This document shows positions 1 through 8,329 of a DNA stretch of 63,347 bases, in pieces. The translations under genes and the position numbers were made by a program. The stretch covers positions 1 to 63,347 of the forward strand of contig JAGWIC010000004.1 of assembly GCA_028866435.1 (NCBI GenBank), in the 5' to 3' direction. The DNA is from Lysobacteraceae bacterium (GTDB lineage Bacteria; Pseudomonadota; Gammaproteobacteria; Xanthomonadales; Rhodanobacteraceae). How positions within the stretch are numbered: position 1 is the first letter of the stretch; every line of letters starts with the position of its first letter. The notes beneath the pieces are model-generated. The model worked only from the letters and a program-made list of their open reading frames with translations, had not been told where the DNA came from and ran no database searches.

Positions 1-8
1 CAAAGAGC

Positions 9-32
9 ATCGCGCACAGGGTGCGCTCCTGC
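9..32 (-). repeat. Single REP unit at window edge (right half of a BIME)
   Basis: The hairpin stem GCGCAC/GTGCGC and a slightly changed foot (CCTGC instead of CCTAC) are visible. The preceding bases AAAGAGCAT match the right end of the spacer in the pairs at 26029 and 29481, so this is probably a pair cut by the window edge. Confidence 0.8.
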
Positions 33-136
33 GGTGATTGCCGATAGCGGCAAGGCGATCCGCGATCGGGCCGCACCCTGCTAAGATCCGGCGTTGTGTC
101 CAGCGTCATTTCCAGGCACGTTTCCCAAGGATTTTT

Positions 137-625
137 ATGGCCATTTCCCTGATTGCCGCGCTCGACGAAAATTTTGCCATTGGCCGCAAGGGACAGTTGC
201 CGTGGCACCTGCCGGACGATTTGCGCTGGTTCAAGCAGCTGACCACCGGCAAGAATGTGCTGATGGGCTACAACACCGCCGTCTCGATCGGTCGCGCCCT
301 GCCGGACCGGGTCAACCTGGTGCTGTCGCGCAAGCACGAGGCGCCGTTCCCGGGGCAGATCACCGTGCGCTCGATCGAGGAGGCCCAGGCGCGCTGCAAC
401 AACACCGGCCTGATGGTCATCGGCGGCGGCATGGTGTTTTCCGAGGCGTTGCCGGTCGCGCGCCGGATGTACCTGACCTGGGTGGGCACCGCCATCGACG
501 GCGCCGATGCGTTCTTCCCCGGCGTGCACTTCAGCGAATGGACCGAGGTTTCGCGCGTGCACCACAAGGCCGATACCGAGCACGCGTTCGACTTCGACAT
601 GGTCGAGTACCTGCGCAACAGTTGA
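137..625 (+). CDS. folA: Dihydrofolate reductase
   Basis: Cytoplasmic enzyme that reduces dihydrofolate to tetrahydrofolate with NADPH. The 162-residue product has the family's usual length. It starts MAISLIAALDENFAIG and has the substrate loop PWHLPDDLRWFK with the catalytic acidic residue at Asp27, the same position as in E. coli. The NADPH-binding parts GRALPDRVNLVLS and MVIGGGMVF follow. The ATG at 137 is chosen because AAGGA lies about six bases upstream and the family N-terminus starts exactly there; an upstream in-frame extension to 38 has no family similarity. The stop overlaps the start of the Nudix gene by one base, so the two are probably cotranscribed. Confidence 0.96.
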   Translation: MAISLIAALDENFAIGRKGQLPWHLPDDLRWFKQLTTGKNVLMGYNTAVSIGRALPDRVNLVLSRKHEAPFPGQITVRSIEEAQARCNNTGLMVIGGGMVFSEALPVARRMYLTWVGTAIDGADAFFPGVHFSEWTEVSRVHHKADTEHAFDFDMVEYLRNS

Positions 626-1071
626 TGCCCGCACTTACCTCGCCGCCGCCGGCCATGCACGTGATGGCCGGCATCCTGGTCGATCCGGCGGGGCGCGTGC
701 TGCTGGCGCAACGCCTGCCCGGCAAGCATCTCGCCGGACTGTGGGAGTTCCCCGGCGGCAAGCTGGAAGGCGGCGAAACGCCGCTGGCCGCACTGGCGCG
801 CGAGTTGCGCGAGGAGCTGGGGATCGCCGTGCTGCATGCCGAGCCGTTGATCCGCGTGCCATGGCGCTATGACGCGCGCGAACTGCTGCTCGACGCCTGG
901 CGCGTCGTACGCTGGGACGGTGCGCCGCAGTCGCTGGAAGGGCAGGCCCTGCTGTGGCGGCATCCGCGGCGGATCGATCCGCGGATGTTGACCCCGGCCG
1001 ACGGCCCGATCCTGCAGGCATTGCTGCTGCCGGCCCCGCCTGCCCGCATCGATCCCGATCTCCCTGTGTAG
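625..1071 (+). CDS. Nudix hydrolase, MutT/8-oxo-dGTP pyrophosphatase type
   Basis: The 148-residue protein carries a complete Nudix box at residues 45-67 (G-x5-E-x7-RE-x2-EE-x-G, from GGKLEGGETP to EELGI). This metal-binding site of nucleoside diphosphate-X pyrophosphatases, with the N-terminal strand AGILVDPAGRVLLAQR and the context LWEFPGGK, fits MutT-like removal of 8-oxo-dGTP; the substrate is inferred. The ATG overlaps the folA stop (TGATG), implying translational coupling. Its stop codon TAG at 1069-1071 is the second to fourth base of the REP foot GTAG, so the present C-terminus ends at the junction with the BIME at 1068-1142. Confidence 0.9.
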   Translation: MPALTSPPPAMHVMAGILVDPAGRVLLAQRLPGKHLAGLWEFPGGKLEGGETPLAALARELREELGIAVLHAEPLIRVPWRYDARELLLDAWRVVRWDGAPQSLEGQALLWRHPRRIDPRMLTPADGPILQALLLPAPPARIDPDLPV

Positions 1072-1142
1072 GAGCGCACCCTGTGCGCGATGCTTTTGCT
1101 CTGGTCTACATCAAGAGCATCGCGCACAGGGTGCGCTCCTAC
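1068..1142. repeat. BIME: inverted REP pair, spacer family A
   Basis: Two inverted REP units, each with foot GTAG, stem GCGCAC, loop CCT and stem GTGCGC, separated by a spacer beginning TGCTTTTGCTCTGG. Left and right feet supply the TAG stops of the convergent Nudix and coaE genes. The same spacer recurs in the pair at 28460-28535. Confidence 0.95.
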
Positions 1143-1762
1143 CGTTCGTGTCGTGCCAGGGCCAGGTAGCGCCGGTGCAGGTCGGCTACCGCGTGATCGA
1201 GGTCGGTTTCGTCTCCGCTGTTGTCGATCACCTCGTCGGCCAGGGCGATTCGCTCGGCGCGGCCGGCTTGCTGTGCCAGCATGTGCCGGGCCAGCGCCTC
1301 GTCGATGCCGTCGCGGGCGAGCAGCCGTTGCAGTTGCACCCGTTCGGGCACGTCAACCAGCAACACCCGGTCGACCCAGCGATAGTGCGCGATGTTCTCC
1401 GCCAGCAGGGGGATCGCCAGCACGCAATACGGTGCCCGTTCCGCGAGTGCCCGCTGCTGCAGCCACTGCCGCACGCGCGGATGGATGATCGCCTCCAGTG
1501 TCTTTCGCGCGGCCGGGTCGGCGAATATGCGCCGACGCATCGCCGGGCGATCCAGCCGTCCGTCGGCCGCAAGCACGCCGGCGCCAAATGCCTCGACGAC
1601 GGCGGCGAGGCCGCTGCTGCCCGGCTCGATCACTTCGCGCGCCGCCATGTCGGCGTCGTGGACGGGCACGCCCAGGGCCTCGAACCGCCGCGACACCGCC
1701 GACTTGCCGGCGGCGACGCCGCCGGTCAGGGCAACCGCCAGGGCCCGGGGGCGCTCGCTCAT
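1139..1762 (-). CDS. coaE: Dephospho-CoA kinase
   Basis: Catalyses the last step of coenzyme A synthesis, phosphorylating the ribose 3'-hydroxyl of dephospho-CoA with ATP. The 207-residue product has the P-loop GGVAAGKS at residues 14-21, the segment VHDADMAAREV (Asp after the P-loop domain), and IIHPRVRQWL plus IPLLAEN, all typical of CoaE. The start at 1762 overlaps the stop of pilD by four bases (ATGA), the classical pilD-coaE coupling of this order. The stop TAG (1139-1141) is part of the right REP foot of the adjacent BIME. Confidence 0.95.
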   Translation of the reverse strand: MSERPRALAVALTGGVAAGKSAVSRRFEALGVPVHDADMAAREVIEPGSSGLAAVVEAFGAGVLAADGRLDRPAMRRRIFADPAARKTLEAIIHPRVRQWLQQRALAERAPYCVLAIPLLAENIAHYRWVDRVLLVDVPERVQLQRLLARDGIDEALARHMLAQQAGRAERIALADEVIDNSGDETDLDHAVADLHRRYLALARHER

Positions 1763-2616
1763 CGCAGGCCGGTGAGTTGCATATAGCCCTGCAACAAGCC
1801 ATGGCCGGCGATGAACCAGACCCAGCCCGCGGCGGCGATGAACGGGCCGAACGGCATCGGAATCTCGCGCCGGTGCCGGCGCAGCAGGATCAGGCTGCCG
1901 CCGACCAGGGCGCCGATCAGCGACGACAGCAGGACCATCGGCAGCAGCGCCACCGGCCCCATCCACGCCCCCAGCGCGGCGAGCAGCTTGAAGTCGCCGT
2001 AGCCCATGCCCTCCTTGCCGGTGAGCAGCTTGAACGCCCAGTACACGCTCCACAGGCTCAGGTAACCCGCCGCCGCGCCGATGATGGCCGCGGGCGCGGT
2101 GACGAACATCGGCAACAGCGACAGCAGCAGGCCCAGCCACAGCAGCGGAAACGTCAGCTGGTCGGGCAGCAGCTGGGTGCGGAAATCGATACCCGCCAGC
2201 GCGATCAGCGTCCAGGTAAGCGCCAGGCCGGCCAGGGCGACCCATGACGGGCCGAACTTGCCGACCACCACGGCGCTGAGTACGCCGCTGAGCAGTTCCA
2301 CCAGCGGGTACTGGATCGAAATGCGGCACTTGCAGTAACGGCAGCGGCCGCCGAGCGCCAGCCAGCCGAACAGCGGTATGTTGTCCAGCGCGGACAGCGG
2401 GTGCTTGCACTGCGGGCAATGCGAGGGCTCGCGCACGATGCCGGGCGGCAGCGGCGCCGGATCGGCATCGAGCTCCAGCACCGAGCGCGCCTCCTGCCGC
2501 CATGCCGCCGCCATGCGTTCGGGCAGGCGCAGGATCACCACATTGAGGAAGCTGCCCACCAGCAGGCCCAGCACGGCGGCGAGGGCGATCCATACGGCGA
2601 GGGGAAAGTCGGGCAT
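1759..2616 (-). CDS. pilD: Type IV prepilin leader peptidase / N-methyltransferase
   Basis: Inner-membrane aspartic peptidase that cleaves prepilin leaders and methylates the new N-terminal Phe. The 285 residues show the N-terminal methyltransferase domain with two CxxC pairs (Cys67/70 and Cys92/95) and the two catalytic aspartates in AGIDFRTQLLPDQLT (Asp144) and GYGDFK (Asp208, the GxGD motif). Multiple hydrophobic segments fill the rest. It lies downstream of pilB and pilC on the same strand, separated from pilC by a BIME. Likely substrates are the pilins at 20358 and 21144 and the pseudopilin at the right end. Confidence 0.96.
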   Translation of the reverse strand: MPDFPLAVWIALAAVLGLLVGSFLNVVILRLPERMAAAWRQEARSVLELDADPAPLPPGIVREPSHCPQCKHPLSALDNIPLFGWLALGGRCRYCKCRISIQYPLVELLSGVLSAVVVGKFGPSWVALAGLALTWTLIALAGIDFRTQLLPDQLTFPLLWLGLLLSLLPMFVTAPAAIIGAAAGYLSLWSVYWAFKLLTGKEGMGYGDFKLLAALGAWMGPVALLPMVLLSSLIGALVGGSLILLRRHRREIPMPFGPFIAAAGWVWFIAGHGLLQGYMQLTGLR

Positions 2617-2678
2617 GCGTGGGCCTTGTGTCGCTACGCCCCACGGCGGGGCGGGGGCATAAGGGTACGGCGCTTCAC

Positions 2679-2756
2679 GTAGGAGCGCACCCTGTGCGCG
2701 ATGGCCTTTCGCTCCGATCGGAGCATCAGGCCATCGCGCACAGGGTGCGCTCCTAC
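2679..2756. repeat. BIME between pilC and pilD
   Basis: Two inverted REP units with perfect feet and stems. The spacer between them (GGCCTTTCGCTCCGATCGG and onward) is itself partly palindromic and differs from spacer families A and B. Confidence 0.93.
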
Positions 2757-2778
2757 AATGACCAGGATGGTGGCGTCT

Positions 2779-4053
2779 TTAGAACGTGCCGGCGAGCTTG
2801 AAGATCGGCAGATACAGGGCAATCACGATGCCGCCCACGATGGTGCCGAGCACCACCATGATGAGTGGTTCGAGCAGGGTGGACAGCGTGTCGACCGCAT
2901 TCTCCACCTCCTCCTCGTAGAATTCGGCGACCTTGAACAGCATGTGGTCCAGCGAACCGGATTCCTCGCCGATCGCGGTCATCTGCACCACCATGTTGGG
3001 GAACAGGCCGGTCTGCTTCATCGCCAGCTGCAGCTGGTGGCCGACCGAAATGTCGTCGCGCATCTGCTTCACCGCGTCGCCGTAGACCACGCTGCCGGTG
3101 GCGCCGGCCACGGCGTCCAGTGCCTCGACCAGCGGGACGCCGGCGCGGAAGGTGACGCCCAGGGTGCGGGCGAAGCGGGCAATCGCCGAATTGCGCACGA
3201 TATTGCCCATCACCGGCATTTTCAGCGCCATGCGATCCAGGAAGTGGGCGAACTTGACCGAGCGCTTCTTGGCCACCACCAGCGCCACGATGCCGCCGAC
3301 GATGGTGCCGATCACGACAAACCAGTAGTCCTGCATGAACTTGGAGGCGTCGACCAGCAACTGCGTCGGCGCGGGCAGCTCGGCGCCGGCGTCCTGGAAG
3401 GTCTTGGCGAACACCGGCACCACGAACAGCAGCATGATCAGGATGACCACGAACACCACGGCCAGCACCATCATCGGGTAGAACAGCGCCTTCTTGATCT
3501 TTTTCTTGAGCGCCTCGGTGCGCTCCTTGTAGGTCGCCACGGTGTCCAGCACGGTATCGAGCACGCCGGAGGTTTCGCCTGCGTGCACCAGGTTGCAGTA
3601 CAGCTCGTCGAACTGCACCGGGTATTGCGACAGCGCCTCGTGCAGGGCGGCGCCGCCTTCGATGTTCTGCTTGACGTCCAGCAGCACGTTCTTGAAGCGG
3701 ACGTTCTTCTGGCCGTCGGCGATGATGTCGAACGACTGCACCATCGGTACGCCGGAGGCCATCATGGTGGCGATCTGGCGGCTGAAGATGGCCACGTCGC
3801 CCGGCTTGATCGTGCTGCCGCTGGCGCCAAACAGCGGCTTGGCGCGTTCCCGCACGGTTTGCGGGTTCATGCCCTGGCGGCGCAGTTCGGCCTTTACCAG
3901 GGAGGCGTTCTTGGCCGGCATGTCGCCCTTCATGCGCTTGCCGCGCTTGTCCAGCGCCACCCAGTCGTACGTGGTCAGCTTGCTGACTTCGCCGCGTTGT
4001 GCGCCGAGCGTCCGCGCCTTGTTTGCTTTTGCGGTAGCCGTGGCCATGCGCAT
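2779..4053 (-). CDS. pilC: Type IV pilus inner-membrane platform protein PilC
   Basis: Polytopic inner-membrane protein that couples the PilB and PilT ATPases to pilin assembly. About 424 residues with two GSPII_F-type domains: the first around residues 80-200 (FSRQIATMMASGVPMVQSF) and the repeat around 285-405 (FARTLGVTFRAGVPLVEAL), with membrane spans near residues 190-225, 250-275 and the C-terminus. A second ATG at 4047 has a better ribosome site (GGGGGAAG six bases before it) than the ATG at 4053, so the protein may be 422 residues. It is 137 bases downstream of pilB. Confidence 0.95.
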   Translation of the reverse strand: MRMATATAKANKARTLGAQRGEVSKLTTYDWVALDKRGKRMKGDMPAKNASLVKAELRRQGMNPQTVRERAKPLFGASGSTIKPGDVAIFSRQIATMMASGVPMVQSFDIIADGQKNVRFKNVLLDVKQNIEGGAALHEALSQYPVQFDELYCNLVHAGETSGVLDTVLDTVATYKERTEALKKKIKKALFYPMMVLAVVFVVILIMLLFVVPVFAKTFQDAGAELPAPTQLLVDASKFMQDYWFVVIGTIVGGIVALVVAKKRSVKFAHFLDRMALKMPVMGNIVRNSAIARFARTLGVTFRAGVPLVEALDAVAGATGSVVYGDAVKQMRDDISVGHQLQLAMKQTGLFPNMVVQMTAIGEESGSLDHMLFKVAEFYEEEVENAVDTLSTLLEPLIMVVLGTIVGGIVIALYLPIFKLAGTF

Positions 4054-4190
4054 CTTCCCCCAGTAGTTCGGTCCCGGAGCCGCCCGCGCGGGCGGCAGAC
4101 AAGGTTTCCGTGAAGCTTATTTCATTTTTGCCGCCGCAAACCGTGGCGCCATCGGCAAGTTGCAGGCCGCTGGCGCCCGGGCGGAGTCGC

Positions 4191-5912
4191 TCATTCCTTG
4201 GTTACCCGATCGATTTCGGTCAGGCTGGTCAGCCCCTGCTTCACCTTGAGCAGGGCCGACGCGCGCAGGTCGTTGACGCCGGCGGCCCTGGCCACCTCGG
4301 AGATCTGCATCGCATTGCCGCCCTGCAGGATGATCTTCTGGATGTCCTCCAGCATCGGCATCACCTGGTAGATGCCGACGCGCCCCTTGTAGCCCTCGTT
4401 GCAGCCATCGCAGTTGCCGGCTTCGTAGATGGTCAGCCCGGCGTTGATGTCGGCCTGGCTGAAGCCGGCCTTGAGCAGCACGTCGGGCGGCAGGTCCATC
4501 TGCTTCTTGCAGTCGTGCAGGCGCCGCGCCAGGCGCTGGGCGATGATCAGGGTGACCGACGAGATGATGTTGTACGGGGCGATGCCCATGTTCATCAGTC
4601 GGGCGATGGTCTGCGCGGCATCGTTGGTGTGCAGGGTGGACAGCACCATGTGGCCGGTCTGCGCCGCCTTGATGGCGATCTCGGCTGTTTCCAGGTCGCG
4701 GATCTCGCCGACCATGATCACGTCCGGATCCTGGCGCAGGAACGAACGCAGGGCGCTGGCGAAGGTCATGCCGCGCTTCACGTTCTGCTGCACCTGGTTG
4801 ATGCCCTCGACGCGGATTTCCACCGGATCCTCCACCGTCGAGATGTTGCGCTCGGCGGTGTTGAGCATGTTCAGGCCGGTGTACAGCGACACCGTCTTGC
4901 CCGAGCCGGTGGGGCCGGTGACCAGCACCATGCCGTAGGGCTTGTGGATCGCGTCGATGTAGAGCTTCTGCTGGTCCGGCTCGTAGCCCAGCTTCTCGAT
5001 GCCGATCTTGGCCGAGGAGCCGTCCAGGATACGCAGCACGATCTTTTCGCCGAACAGCGTGGGCAGGGTGCTTACGCGGAAGTCGATGGCGCGGGTCTTG
5101 GACAGGTTGAGCTTGATGCGACCGTCCTGCGGCACGCGCTTCTCGGCGATGTCGAGCTGTGCCATCACCTTCAGGCGCGAGGAGATGCGGTTGGCCATCT
5201 TCATCGGGGGAAAGGCCACGGCCTTGAGCATGCCATCCATGCGCAGGCGCACCCGGTACTGGGTTTCGAACGGTTCGAAATGGATGTCCGAGGCGCCACG
5301 ACGCAGCGCATCGACCAGGATCTTGTTGACGAACCGGACCACGGGCGCGTCGTCACCCGCATTGGCGTCGATGCCGGTACTTTCGGCTTCCGCATCGCCA
5401 CCCTCGAGGTCGAGCTCGTCCATGTCGCCACCGCCCATGTCGGGCATGATGTCGCGCATGTTGTTCAGCAGCGTCTCGATCAGCCGCTGCAGCGAGGCGC
5501 GTTCGACCAGGATCGGCTCGACCATGCAGTTGGAGTGGAACTTGATCTCGTCCAGCGCATGCGACTGCATCGGGTCGGCGATGCCCACGAACAGGCGCTT
5601 GCCCCGCCGGAACAGCGGCAGCGCCTGATGCTTGGTGATCAGCGCCTCGCTGATCAGGTCCAGCGGCATGGCGGACGGGTTCAACGAGGTCGCGTCCATC
5701 ATCGGCATGCCGAATTCCAGCGACGCGATGCGGGTGACATCGGCCCCGTCGACCAGGCCGCGATCGAGCAGCCAGGTGCCAAGCGACACCTTCGCCTGGT
5801 TGCAGTCGACCATGGCCTTGCGGACATCGGCATCGTGCAGCAGGCCCTCCGACACGAGGCGGCGGGCGATACCGGACAAACCCGTCAGCGACGGTTGCAC
5901 CTGAGATGACAT
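4191..5912 (-). CDS. pilB: Type IV pilus extension ATPase PilB
   Basis: Hexameric cytoplasmic ATPase that powers pilus extension. The 573-residue protein has an N-terminal MshEN-like region, an acidic linker (residues 160-190) and the GspE/PilB ATPase core: Walker A GPTGSGKT at 333-340, Walker B-like DPDVIMVGEIRD at 395-406 and the His box HMVLSTLHTND near 421-431. The zinc-binding part is odd: CxxC is present at 501/504, but the first pair shows only one cysteine (RRLHDCKKQ, Cys468). First gene of pilB-pilC-pilD-coaE. No pilR/pilS is seen nearby, and the pilins lie 14 kb away beyond a glycan island. Confidence 0.96.
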   Translation of the reverse strand: MSSQVQPSLTGLSGIARRLVSEGLLHDADVRKAMVDCNQAKVSLGTWLLDRGLVDGADVTRIASLEFGMPMMDATSLNPSAMPLDLISEALITKHQALPLFRRGKRLFVGIADPMQSHALDEIKFHSNCMVEPILVERASLQRLIETLLNNMRDIMPDMGGGDMDELDLEGGDAEAESTGIDANAGDDAPVVRFVNKILVDALRRGASDIHFEPFETQYRVRLRMDGMLKAVAFPPMKMANRISSRLKVMAQLDIAEKRVPQDGRIKLNLSKTRAIDFRVSTLPTLFGEKIVLRILDGSSAKIGIEKLGYEPDQQKLYIDAIHKPYGMVLVTGPTGSGKTVSLYTGLNMLNTAERNISTVEDPVEIRVEGINQVQQNVKRGMTFASALRSFLRQDPDVIMVGEIRDLETAEIAIKAAQTGHMVLSTLHTNDAAQTIARLMNMGIAPYNIISSVTLIIAQRLARRLHDCKKQMDLPPDVLLKAGFSQADINAGLTIYEAGNCDGCNEGYKGRVGIYQVMPMLEDIQKIILQGGNAMQISEVARAAGVNDLRASALLKVKQGLTSLTEIDRVTKE

Positions 5913-6236
5913 AACCTACGTGATCCATGACTCGTATGTGGTTGAATCTACCGCAGTCCGGGGCGCAGGTCATCCATTCGTCGAGCGGACCGGGGCGGCA
6001 CCGCAGGACGGGCGGCAAGCGGGTGGCCCGCCTGGCCCCGCGCCGGGTGCCGGGAGGGCGCCGTTGCCCGGGCGCAAACGGCCGCGACGACCGCGTTCCC
6101 AGCCCGCTGCCGGCGGGTCGGGGCAGGGCCCATGCGGCTTCCGGGGCGCCGTGCCAGTCTGCGCAGGGCATCGGCCAGCGCCAACCCGGCAGCGGCCTTC
6201 ACGCTATGATTCGGCCTTAGCCAGGGGAGCCCTGTA
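5913..6236. other. Intergenic region between divergent pilB and the glycan genes
   Basis: GC-rich 324 bases with no convincing gene; the short open frames here have arginine- and proline-rich translations typical of high-GC noise. It should hold the divergent promoters of pilB and of the GT2 gene. TATGATTC at 6205-6212 is a possible -10 region for the plus-strand operon, without a good -35. Confidence 0.5.
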
Positions 6237-7091
6237 TTGAACCGACTCAGCATCATCCTGCCCGCCAAGAATGAGGCCCCGGCACTTGCCGCGTTGCTGC
6301 CGCGCCTGCGTGCCGCCCAGCCAGGGGCTGAAATCATCGTGGTGGACGATGGCTCCACCGACGATACCCGCGGCATCTGCCGCGACAGCGGGGTGGAATG
6401 CCTGTCCTCGCCCTACTCGATGGGCAACGGCGCCGCCATCAAGCGCGGCGCGCGCGCCGCCACGGGCGACATCCTGGTTTTCATGGACGGCGACGGCCAG
6501 CACGACCCGGCCGACATCGCCCGCCTGCTGGAGCAGCTGAATCGCGGCTACGACATGGTCGTCGGCGCCCGCGACTGGGGCAGCCAGGCCGGCGTCGGCC
6601 GCGGCCTGGCCAACACGCTGTACAACTGGCTCGCCACCCACATGACCGGCCACCCCGTGCTCGACCTCACCTCTGGCTTCCGCGCCGTGCGCGCGGACAA
6701 GTTCCGCGAATTCCTGCACCTGCTGCCGAACGGCTTCAGCTACCCCACCACCAGCACCATGGCCTTCTTCCGCAGCGCCTACCCGGTGGCCTACGTGCCG
6801 ATCAAGGCCGCCCAGCGCATCGGCACCAGCCACATCAAGCCGCTGCGCGACGGCGTGCGCTTCCTGCTGATCATCTTCAAGATCGCCACGCTGTATTCAC
6901 CGCTGAAGCTGTTCGCGCCGGCCAGCGCGATGTTTTTCCTGCTCGGCTGCGCGAACTATGCGTGGACCTTCGCCCATGCCGGCCGGCTGACCAACGGCAG
7001 CACCCTGATGTGGAGCGCGGCGGTGATCGTGTTCCTGATCGGGCTGGTGTCGGAGCAGATCACCGGGTTGATGTATCGACGCGACCAGTGA
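6237..7091 (+). CDS. GT2 family glycosyltransferase, polyprenyl-phosphate sugar synthase type
   Basis: The 284-residue protein resembles dolichol-phosphate mannose synthase-like GT2 enzymes: ILPAKNEAPAL, VVDDGSTDDT near residue 36 and FMDGDGQHDP at 82-91 (nucleotide-sugar and metal binding). Two C-terminal hydrophobic spans lie around residues 210-240 and 255-277. Such enzymes load a sugar onto undecaprenyl phosphate on the cytoplasmic side, making the donor used by GT-C transferases; the exact sugar is unknown. It starts with TTG at 6237, supported by GGGGAG seven bases upstream. It opens the plus-strand half of the glycan island, and GT-C enzymes at 15.9-23.2 kb are its natural partners. 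Confidence 0.88.
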   Translation: MNRLSIILPAKNEAPALAALLPRLRAAQPGAEIIVVDDGSTDDTRGICRDSGVECLSSPYSMGNGAAIKRGARAATGDILVFMDGDGQHDPADIARLLEQLNRGYDMVVGARDWGSQAGVGRGLANTLYNWLATHMTGHPVLDLTSGFRAVRADKFREFLHLLPNGFSYPTTSTMAFFRSAYPVAYVPIKAAQRIGTSHIKPLRDGVRFLLIIFKIATLYSPLKLFAPASAMFFLLGCANYAWTFAHAGRLTNGSTLMWSAAVIVFLIGLVSEQITGLMYRRDQ

Positions 7092-7177
7092 ATGCGTGGT
7101 CAACGCTGTCACCTGTTCTCGAACGGTCGGCTTCCGTAAGTAGCAGCGGATGATCTTGCTTTCCATATTGTCCTCAG

Positions 7178-8329
7178 GTGTTTGGCCGCTGTCGCATACA
7201 AGGCTCGTTCGAATTGATCGACGTACTCCTAATCAGTACCTCATACCCCCGGGATGCCTCCGATTGGCGTGGGATATTCATGCGCCATCTGGTCGCCGCG
7301 CTCGCACGTGTTCCATCCATGAGGCTCCGTGTGTGGGCCCCGCCCGGAGAACTTCCCGAGCCAGCGAAAAGCGTTCTGTCCGAGAGCGACGCCGAATGGT
7401 TGGCAGCGCTCATGGCCGCTGGCGGGATATCTCACATGATGCGCAGTGGCAAGTGGCGTACATGGCATGCGCCTTTGCGTCTCTTGCGCATGATCGGTAA
7501 GGCGTATCGCGCCAACCCGGAAGCCGATATCTATCACATCAACTGGCTGCAGTGTGCGTTGCCTCTACCGCGCAATCGAAAGCCGGCCTTGATCACAGTA
7601 CTTGGCAACGACCTCAAGCTGCTGAAACTACCCTTCATGCGCACGCTGTTGCGCGGGGTTATGAAGCGGCGCCGAGTCGTCATCTGCCCAAACGCAGACT
7701 GGATGCAACAGACCCTGGAAGGCGCATTTGGAGATGTTGCCGAGATTTGTCCTGTTTCGTTCGGTATTGATCCGAATTGGTATGCAATCCGGCGCGAACC
7801 CGTTCTCGGTCAGCCACATCGCTGGCTCGCGGTCACCCGCCTGACGGCGAACAAGCTGGGCCCGCTGTTCGAGTGGTCGGAAAAATTCTTTCGTGCGGGT
7901 GTTCGCGAACTGCACCTTTTTGGGCCCTTGCAGGAAGGAGTGCAGGTGCCGGATTGGGTTCATTACCATGGGCCCGTTACGCCCGCCCAGCTGGTATCCG
8001 AGTGGTTCCCCGTGGCATGCGGCCTGGTGACCCTTAGCCGTCATGCGGAAGGTCGTCCACAAGTGATGTTGGAGGCGATGGCCGCGGGCCTGCCAATTCT
8101 CGCTTCGCGGATGCCGGCACATGCCGGCATCGTCTTCGACGGCGAAACCGGGATGCTGTGTGATAACTCTGAGGATTACGGCAGTGCGCTTCTGCTAATG
8201 GAAAATGGGTTGACCAATCAACGCATGGGAGATGCTGCCCGGCGTTGGGCTGCTCGCGAAATCGGTACTTGGGATGATTGCGCAAGCCGCTATCTGCAGA
8301 TCTATCAGCGACTACTTGGGGCCTCCTGA
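7178..8329 (+). CDS. Glycosyltransferase family 4-like (GT-B)
   Basis: About 383 residues. The C-terminal half has the GT4 signature: a phosphate-binding stretch EGRPQVMLEAMAAGLPILAS with the E-x7-E pair, followed by GIVFDGETGMLC. The N-terminal VLLISTSYPRDASDWRG fits the acceptor domain. A cytoplasmic enzyme adding a sugar from a nucleotide donor to a lipid-linked or LPS-type glycan; sugar and linkage cannot be read from sequence. Start is uncertain: GTG at 7178 has no clear ribosome site, while TTG at 7214 gives a more family-like N-terminus. The stop is directly followed by the epimerase start at 8330, so they form one operon. Confidence 0.85.
   Translation: MFGRCRIQGSFELIDVLLISTSYPRDASDWRGIFMRHLVAALARVPSMRLRVWAPPGELPEPAKSVLSESDAEWLAALMAAGGISHMMRSGKWRTWHAPLRLLRMIGKAYRANPEADIYHINWLQCALPLPRNRKPALITVLGNDLKLLKLPFMRTLLRGVMKRRRVVICPNADWMQQTLEGAFGDVAEICPVSFGIDPNWYAIRREPVLGQPHRWLAVTRLTANKLGPLFEWSEKFFRAGVRELHLFGPLQEGVQVPDWVHYHGPVTPAQLVSEWFPVACGLVTLSRHAEGRPQVMLEAMAAGLPILASRMPAHAGIVFDGETGMLCDNSEDYGSALLLMENGLTNQRMGDAARRWAAREIGTWDDCASRYLQIYQRLLGAS

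Noticed and set aside
2701-5909. Long plus-strand open frames opposite pilC and pilB
   Set aside because: Repeated His/Gln/Asp-rich translation typical of antisense frames; the minus strand carries complete, recognisable genes.
5927-6220. 97-codon frame upstream of the GT2 gene
   Set aside because: Arg/Gly/Pro-rich product in a region needed for the divergent promoters; no family resemblance.
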